A DNA stretch of 64,000 nucleotides, taken from Planctomycetota bacterium (GTDB lineage Bacteria; Planctomycetota; Phycisphaerae; SM23-33). The stretch's first letter is position 1. Each line of letters opens with the position of its first letter. The notes under the pieces were generated by a model. The model had not been told where the DNA came from, did no database searches, and was given only the letters and a program-made list of their open reading frames with translations. Below, in pieces: positions 61,043 through 64,000 of the stretch. The stretch covers positions 1-64,000 of the forward strand of contig JAAAOJ010000048.1 in the NCBI GenBank assembly GCA_009908915.1. The letters run 5' to 3'. A program made the position numbers and the translations under genes.

Positions 61043-62182
61043 CTACGGCAGGAAGCTGTTGATCTTCTTGAGCTTGGCGGGGAGGTATTCTTCTGCGACG
61101 AACTCCAGGCCGTGCTTGGCCAGGGCCTGCTGCTCGACGCGGACGTTCATTTTCAGCAGCTTGTTGATGGCCTTCTGCCACTGCTTGTAGTGGCCGATGA
61201 AGGGGTCGTTCTTAAGGGCGTCCTTGGCCCGCTTGATGTCGATTTCCTTCAGCGGGTGCGTGGGCAGCGCGTAGTCCTTGATGTCGTCCGGCGTGACGCC
61301 GAGGAACTTGGCCTGCGGGACGCAGAAGTACTCGTTGAGGTGGGCGGCATTGCCGCTGCCGACCTTCAGCGTGCGGTAGATATTGAAATAGCCATACGGG
61401 TCGCCATCGGTGAAGACGTAGACCGGCAGGTTCTTCTCGTCGGCGAGCCGCCGGACGAAGCGTCGGCAGGCACGGCTGGGCACGCCGCCCATGGACACGA
61501 GGATGCAGTGGTGACGGTCGTAGACGTCCTCTTCCACCAGGCGCTCGAACATACCCTTGGTCTCCACGCACAGTACGAACGTCGCCTCGGTTTTGAAGCC
61601 GAGATCCTCCACGACGGTCGGAACGGAGTAGGCCCCGCTGCCGAAGGCGGTGCAGTCGATCTCGATGGGTTCTTTCGTGCGGCGGTCCTTGTCGACGACG
61701 ATCAATTCGCCGGCGACCTCCCCGCCGTGTTCGTCGGCCCGGAAGTGCATCTGCTCGCGGTTGACCGACAGCATGGCCTCCACGTCGTCCATGACAGTGT
61801 CGGACTCGGTCTGGTCGGCGAAGGCGGCATCGCCCCAGTTGTAGGCCTGATAATACGCCTCTCGCTTGGTGGAGTGTCGTTCGGTCTCCACGAGCTGCTT
61901 GCTCATGGCCAGCATCTTGAGCGTCTGGGCGAAGGTCTTGACGGTGTTGACCGTCAGTGTTCGGACCTTGCTCTTGCCCATGAGCTGGAAGTGACCGACG
62001 GAGGGCTTGTAGCGCACGTTCGACAGCGAGCGGACGGGCAGCTTCATTTCCGGCTTGTCGCGGCGGTTGATCCGTTGGCGGACGGTCTCGGCCTCGCCGG
62101 TGATCTGCTTGACGATCGCCGTGGCGGCCTTGCTCGCGGTGGATTTGTTTTTCTTCTTTGTCGATGCTTTCTTGCGGGCCAC
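61043..62182 (-). CDS. top6A: DNA topoisomerase VI subunit A (Spo11-like)
   Basis: A 379-residue type IIB topoisomerase A subunit, which cuts both DNA strands through a tyrosine. The winged-helix motif STKREAYYQAYNWGD holds the catalytic Tyr (Tyr110 or Tyr111). The Toprim domain has Glu207 (CVETKGMFERL) and the Asp259-x-Asp261 pair (TDGDPYGYFNIYR), which bind magnesium. The C-terminal part (EIDIKRAKDALKNDPFI) is also typical. The first 20 residues are Lys/Ser-rich. The start is a GTG at 62182 with AAAGGA six nt before it; the longer frame to 62416 runs through a repeat. Topo VI is universal in archaea and plants but sporadic in bacteria. No B subunit gene is in the window, so the ATPase must be encoded elsewhere or be missing. 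Confidence 0.92.
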   Translation of the reverse strand: MARKKASTKKKNKSTASKAATAIVKQITGEAETVRQRINRRDKPEMKLPVRSLSNVRYKPSVGHFQLMGKSKVRTLTVNTVKTFAQTLKMLAMSKQLVETERHSTKREAYYQAYNWGDAAFADQTESDTVMDDVEAMLSVNREQMHFRADEHGGEVAGELIVVDKDRRTKEPIEIDCTAFGSGAYSVPTVVEDLGFKTEATFVLCVETKGMFERLVEEDVYDRHHCILVSMGGVPSRACRRFVRRLADEKNLPVYVFTDGDPYGYFNIYRTLKVGSGNAAHLNEYFCVPQAKFLGVTPDDIKDYALPTHPLKEIDIKRAKDALKNDPFIGHYKQWQKAINKLLKMNVRVEQQALAKHGLEFVAEEYLPAKLKKINSFLP

Positions 62183-62270
62183 GTCGGGTCCTTTCCGCTT
62201 ATCTGTCGGCGCGCCCTCCCGCTCGCGAAGTCGTGGTCCTGCGCTGATTTGAACCGATGGTGCGTAACAA

Positions 62271-62390
62271 GACGCCTCCCTCAGACATCCGAGGACGTGC
62301 CGCTCAGCACTGTTTTCGTGACATAACGTCTTTGTTTGCGTTGCAAAATCGTTCTGCTTTTCCGCCCACCCGACTTTTGAGGGAGGCGTC
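62271..62390. repeat. 120-bp inverted-end repeat, family 2, copy 2
   Basis: GACGCCTCCCTCA at the left end and TGAGGGAGGCGTC at the right end are perfect 13-bp inverted repeats; flanking CAA/TTG extends the match. The interior TAACGTCTTTGTTTGCGTTG is shared with copy 1. It has no coding capacity of its own and lies between the ATP-cone gene and top6A, in their shared 5' region. Confidence 0.8.
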
Positions 62391-62429
62391 TTGCTTGATC
62401 GCTTGCTTGATTTCACTTATTCCGGTCTC

Positions 62430-62960
62430 TCACCGCATGGGCACGGCGTCGGCCAGGCCGAGTTCGCACATCTTGCGGTTCAGCATGCTGAGGACCTTCT
62501 CTCGCGCGACTTCGGTACGATCGGGCACGAGGAGTCGTTCCTCGACCTCGCCGGCGATGATGCGGGCCATGCGGTGCGATATCGGCCAGATCTCCATGGC
62601 GACGCGGACGAGCCAGCGCTTCTCCCAGCGGGTGAGCTGGTCGCCGTGGTGGCGGACGTGCAGTTGCTCGCGGCGGACGCTTCGCAGCGTCCGATGCAGC
62701 AGCAGCAGTTCGGCGGCTTCGGCGAATCGCACGCGGCGGAGGGCTTTGAGCATCATCTCAAAGAGTTCGTCGCTGGTCACGTCGGTGCGTCTCTGGCGGC
62801 CGAGGTGCAGCGCGACGGCCTTGGCGAGCTGGCGCGCGTCGGTGAGGGTTCCACCGACGGCGTAGAGCCCTCGCCACAGCGCCCCGGCGAGGCGTTCGAG
62901 GTCGAACGGTTCCGTCGTCCCGTCGCGTTTGATGACCTGTGTCGTCCATGTCTCAGCCAT
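62430..62960 (-). CDS. Stand-alone ATP-cone domain protein
   Basis: A 176-residue protein. Residues 1-95 form an ATP-cone: TTQVIKRDGTTEPFDLERLA, then DVTSDELFEMMLKALRRVRF, the domain that senses ATP/dATP in ribonucleotide reductases and in NrdR. The rest, about 75 residues, is helical and basic (WEKRWLVRVAMEIWPISHRM, ERLLVPDRTEVAREKVLSML) and not recognised. It lies 37 nt downstream of nrdR in the same direction and is likely co-transcribed. A role in dNTP sensing beside NrdR is inferred. top6A follows after the family 2 repeat. Confidence 0.78.
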   Translation of the reverse strand: MAETWTTQVIKRDGTTEPFDLERLAGALWRGLYAVGGTLTDARQLAKAVALHLGRQRRTDVTSDELFEMMLKALRRVRFAEAAELLLLHRTLRSVRREQLHVRHHGDQLTRWEKRWLVRVAMEIWPISHRMARIIAGEVEERLLVPDRTEVAREKVLSMLNRKMCELGLADAVPMR

Positions 62961-62997
62961 AGCCCTGACTCCATTGTGGGTGGCTAATCGCCCGGCG

Positions 62998-63495
62998 TTA
63001 CTCCTCGCCGAACAGATCCTTCTGTTCGGGCCCGATGACCAGGTCGTGCCTGACCTCCTGGGCCTCGTTGATCAGGTCGCCGACGTCTGCGAAGTCGCGG
63101 TAGACGCTGGCGAACCTGACGTACGCTATTTTGTCAATCTCCCGCAGCCGCTCGGCCACCACGTCGCCGATGTAGCCGCTGGGGACGTCCTTCTCGAAGG
63201 CCTTGAAGATCGTCTCCTCGGCCGATTCCAGCACCGCCTGGAGCTGCTTGGTCGACAGCGGCCTTTTGTAACAGGCCTTCTCCAGACCCTCGATGATCTT
63301 CTCCCGTGAGTAGGGCTCGCGCGAGCCGTCCTTCTTCACCACGGACAGGCGGATCGTCTCTTCGGCACGTTCGTAGGTGGTGAACCGCCGCTGGCAGGCC
63401 TGGCAGTGTCGGCGTCGGCGCACAACGCGCCCTCCCTCGCTACTGCGCGAGTCGATCACCTTGTCGTTATCCTGGCCGCAGAATGGACACTGCAT
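62998..63495 (-). CDS. nrdR: Transcriptional repressor NrdR
   Basis: Represses ribonucleotide reductase genes when dATP is high. The 165-residue protein has the N-terminal zinc ribbon (Cys3-x2-Cys6 in MQCPFCGQ and Cys31-x2-Cys34 in HCQACQRRFTTYERAE). An ATP-cone domain follows (SVVKKDGSREPYSREKIIEG, then VPSGYIGDVVAERLREIDKI and YVRFASVYRDF). ATG 63495 starts directly at the zinc ribbon, as in all family members; the frame is open to 63591 without support. A full-length family 1 repeat lies 17 nt upstream. Confidence 0.96.
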   Translation of the reverse strand: MQCPFCGQDNDKVIDSRSSEGGRVVRRRRHCQACQRRFTTYERAEETIRLSVVKKDGSREPYSREKIIEGLEKACYKRPLSTKQLQAVLESAEETIFKAFEKDVPSGYIGDVVAERLREIDKIAYVRFASVYRDFADVGDLINEAQEVRHDLVIGPEQKDLFGEE

Positions 63496-63511
63496 AAGTG
63501 CGGTCCCTATA

Positions 63512-63672
63512 CAGCCCGTCTCGAACGTTGTCGCTGCTGCGCCCGGGCCTTTGGCCTGCGCGTCCTCGTCGCGAACACTCGATGAATGCATCCATTCACC
63601 TGCGTTTCCGCTCGTTGTTGCACGGCAAAATGCCTCGGCCTCGCGACGCGACCCATTTCTATACGGACTGTC
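63512..63672. repeat. Dispersed inverted-end repeat, family 1, copy H (full length)
   Basis: The left end reads CAGCCCGTCTCGAACGTTGT. It continues with GCCTGCGCGTCCTCGTCGCG, the hairpin GAATGCATCCATTC and GCAAAATGCCTCGGCCTCGC. It ends CCATTTCTATACGGACTG. It is the best reference copy for the family and lies between nrdR and the next gene. Confidence 0.75.
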
Positions 63673-63690
63673 AAGTCATGGGCCGTCTGC

Positions 63691-63738
63691 CACATATTGG
63701 GATACTCATACAGTAGTAAAACTACATCTGGGGTGTCA
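63691..63738. promoter_or_regulatory. Possible tandem NrdR-box-like sites
   Basis: ACATATTGGGAT starts at 63691 and ACATCTGGGGTG at 63723, exactly 32 bp apart. NrdR boxes normally occur as pairs 31-32 bp apart, and these lie beside nrdR. However, each site matches the published palindromic consensus only partly, so this is weak. Confidence 0.25.
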
Positions 63739-63995
63739 ACATGAATTCGCATTTCGGATTTTGCCGTTCTCGCAACGCAGTTGCGATTGTCGGCAGGACG
63801 GGGACGAACTGATATCTACGCGTATCTATGCGAAGAATGTCGCGGGTGGTGGAGCACCTGCTCCAACACCTGTTTGCGGAGTGCCCCGTCGGGGGATCGC
63901 ACTTGAATCGGGACTGACTGGAGGCCGTGGGCGGCACACTTGCGCTCACGCCAGAGGCATGGACAGGCCGATATGGACCATGTAAGGAGACGATT

Positions 63996-64000
63996 ATGGT
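63996..64000 (+). CDS. Start of the next gene (partial)
   Basis: ATG at 63996 is preceded by AAGGAG (63984-63989) at a 6-nt spacing, a canonical ribosome-binding site. Only the start codon and two bases are inside the window, so the product cannot be named. The 320 bp upstream hold the possible NrdR sites and a small hairpin GGAGCACCTGCTCC. Confidence 0.6.

Noticed and set aside
59322..62416. N-terminal extensions that translate the family 2 repeat as protein
   Set aside because: The minus-strand frames at 59288-59533 and 62183-62416 give similar peptides only because both run through the same repeat. The real top6A start is the GTG at 62182.
61043..63495. top6B gene near top6A
   Set aside because: No GHKL ATPase motif (E-x-x-x-N, D-x-G-x-G) is found in any frame in the neighbourhood. 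The upstream genes are an ATP-cone protein and nrdR.
1..64000. tRNA, rRNA, tmRNA, CRISPR array or prophage
   Set aside because: No cloverleaf with a T-loop GTTCRANYC, no rRNA core sequences, no regularly spaced direct repeats and no phage structural genes were seen. A tool-based scan would be needed to exclude small RNAs.

Overview
The window is a GC-rich, gene-dense bacterial chromosome segment. The gene content points to the Planctomycetota, probably a Phycisphaerae-like lineage. The pointers are a pseudopilin with an H-X9-DG motif, a PEP-CTERM mini-protein, a formylglycine sulfatase, DUF4954 and DUF4380 proteins, many secreted lipoproteins and system II cytochrome c maturation genes. A homodimeric pyruvate:ferredoxin oxidoreductase suggests at least facultatively anaerobic carbon metabolism. 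No rRNA, tRNA, CRISPR array or prophage was seen. The lineage is an inference from gene content, not from a marker gene.

Layout. 1-4.8 kb: the end of a terpene-cyclase-like repeat protein, purB, an H-X9-DG pseudopilin, a small membrane protein and a homocysteine S-methyltransferase. 4.9-11.7 kb: a six-gene cluster of secreted CsgG-like, LPP20-like and FlgT-like proteins with no flagellar genes beside it; this is the best candidate for an undescribed system. 11.7-13.05 kb: a small accessory island with an IS1634-type transposase remnant, an unrecognised ORF and a dispersed repeat. 13-24 kb: a 2-hydroxyacid dehydrogenase, yjbQ, a frameshifted UPF0126/TRIC channel, cardiolipin synthase, DUF4954, an AhpD-like protein, a STAS protein and ribokinase. 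22-34.5 kb: a HEAT-like, DUF58 and YfhO cluster, an HtrA protease, hsp20-lon and polA.

35-46.6 kb, minus strand: a two-gene AddA/AddB-like helicase-nuclease lies downstream of an apparent iclR-sulfatase-pgsA-pgpA-uppP operon. 46.9-54.1 kb: flavodoxin, aconitase, a broken phosphofructokinase end, a SIS-domain isomerase, ccs1-ccsA and DUF4380. 54.5-58.1 kb: pyruvate:ferredoxin oxidoreductase. 58.4-64 kb: the PEP-CTERM mini-protein, an AnmK-like kinase, a DNA topoisomerase VI A subunit (unusual in bacteria), a stand-alone ATP-cone protein and nrdR. The first bases of one more gene lie at the right edge.

The intergenic DNA carries several families of short dispersed repeats. The main one has inverted ends related to CTAGCAGCCCGTTTAGAAAG and occurs at eight sites. 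Its ends repeatedly abut stop codons or ribosome-binding sites. A second family is about 120 bp with GACGCCTCCCTCA termini (two copies), and there are two smaller palindromic families.
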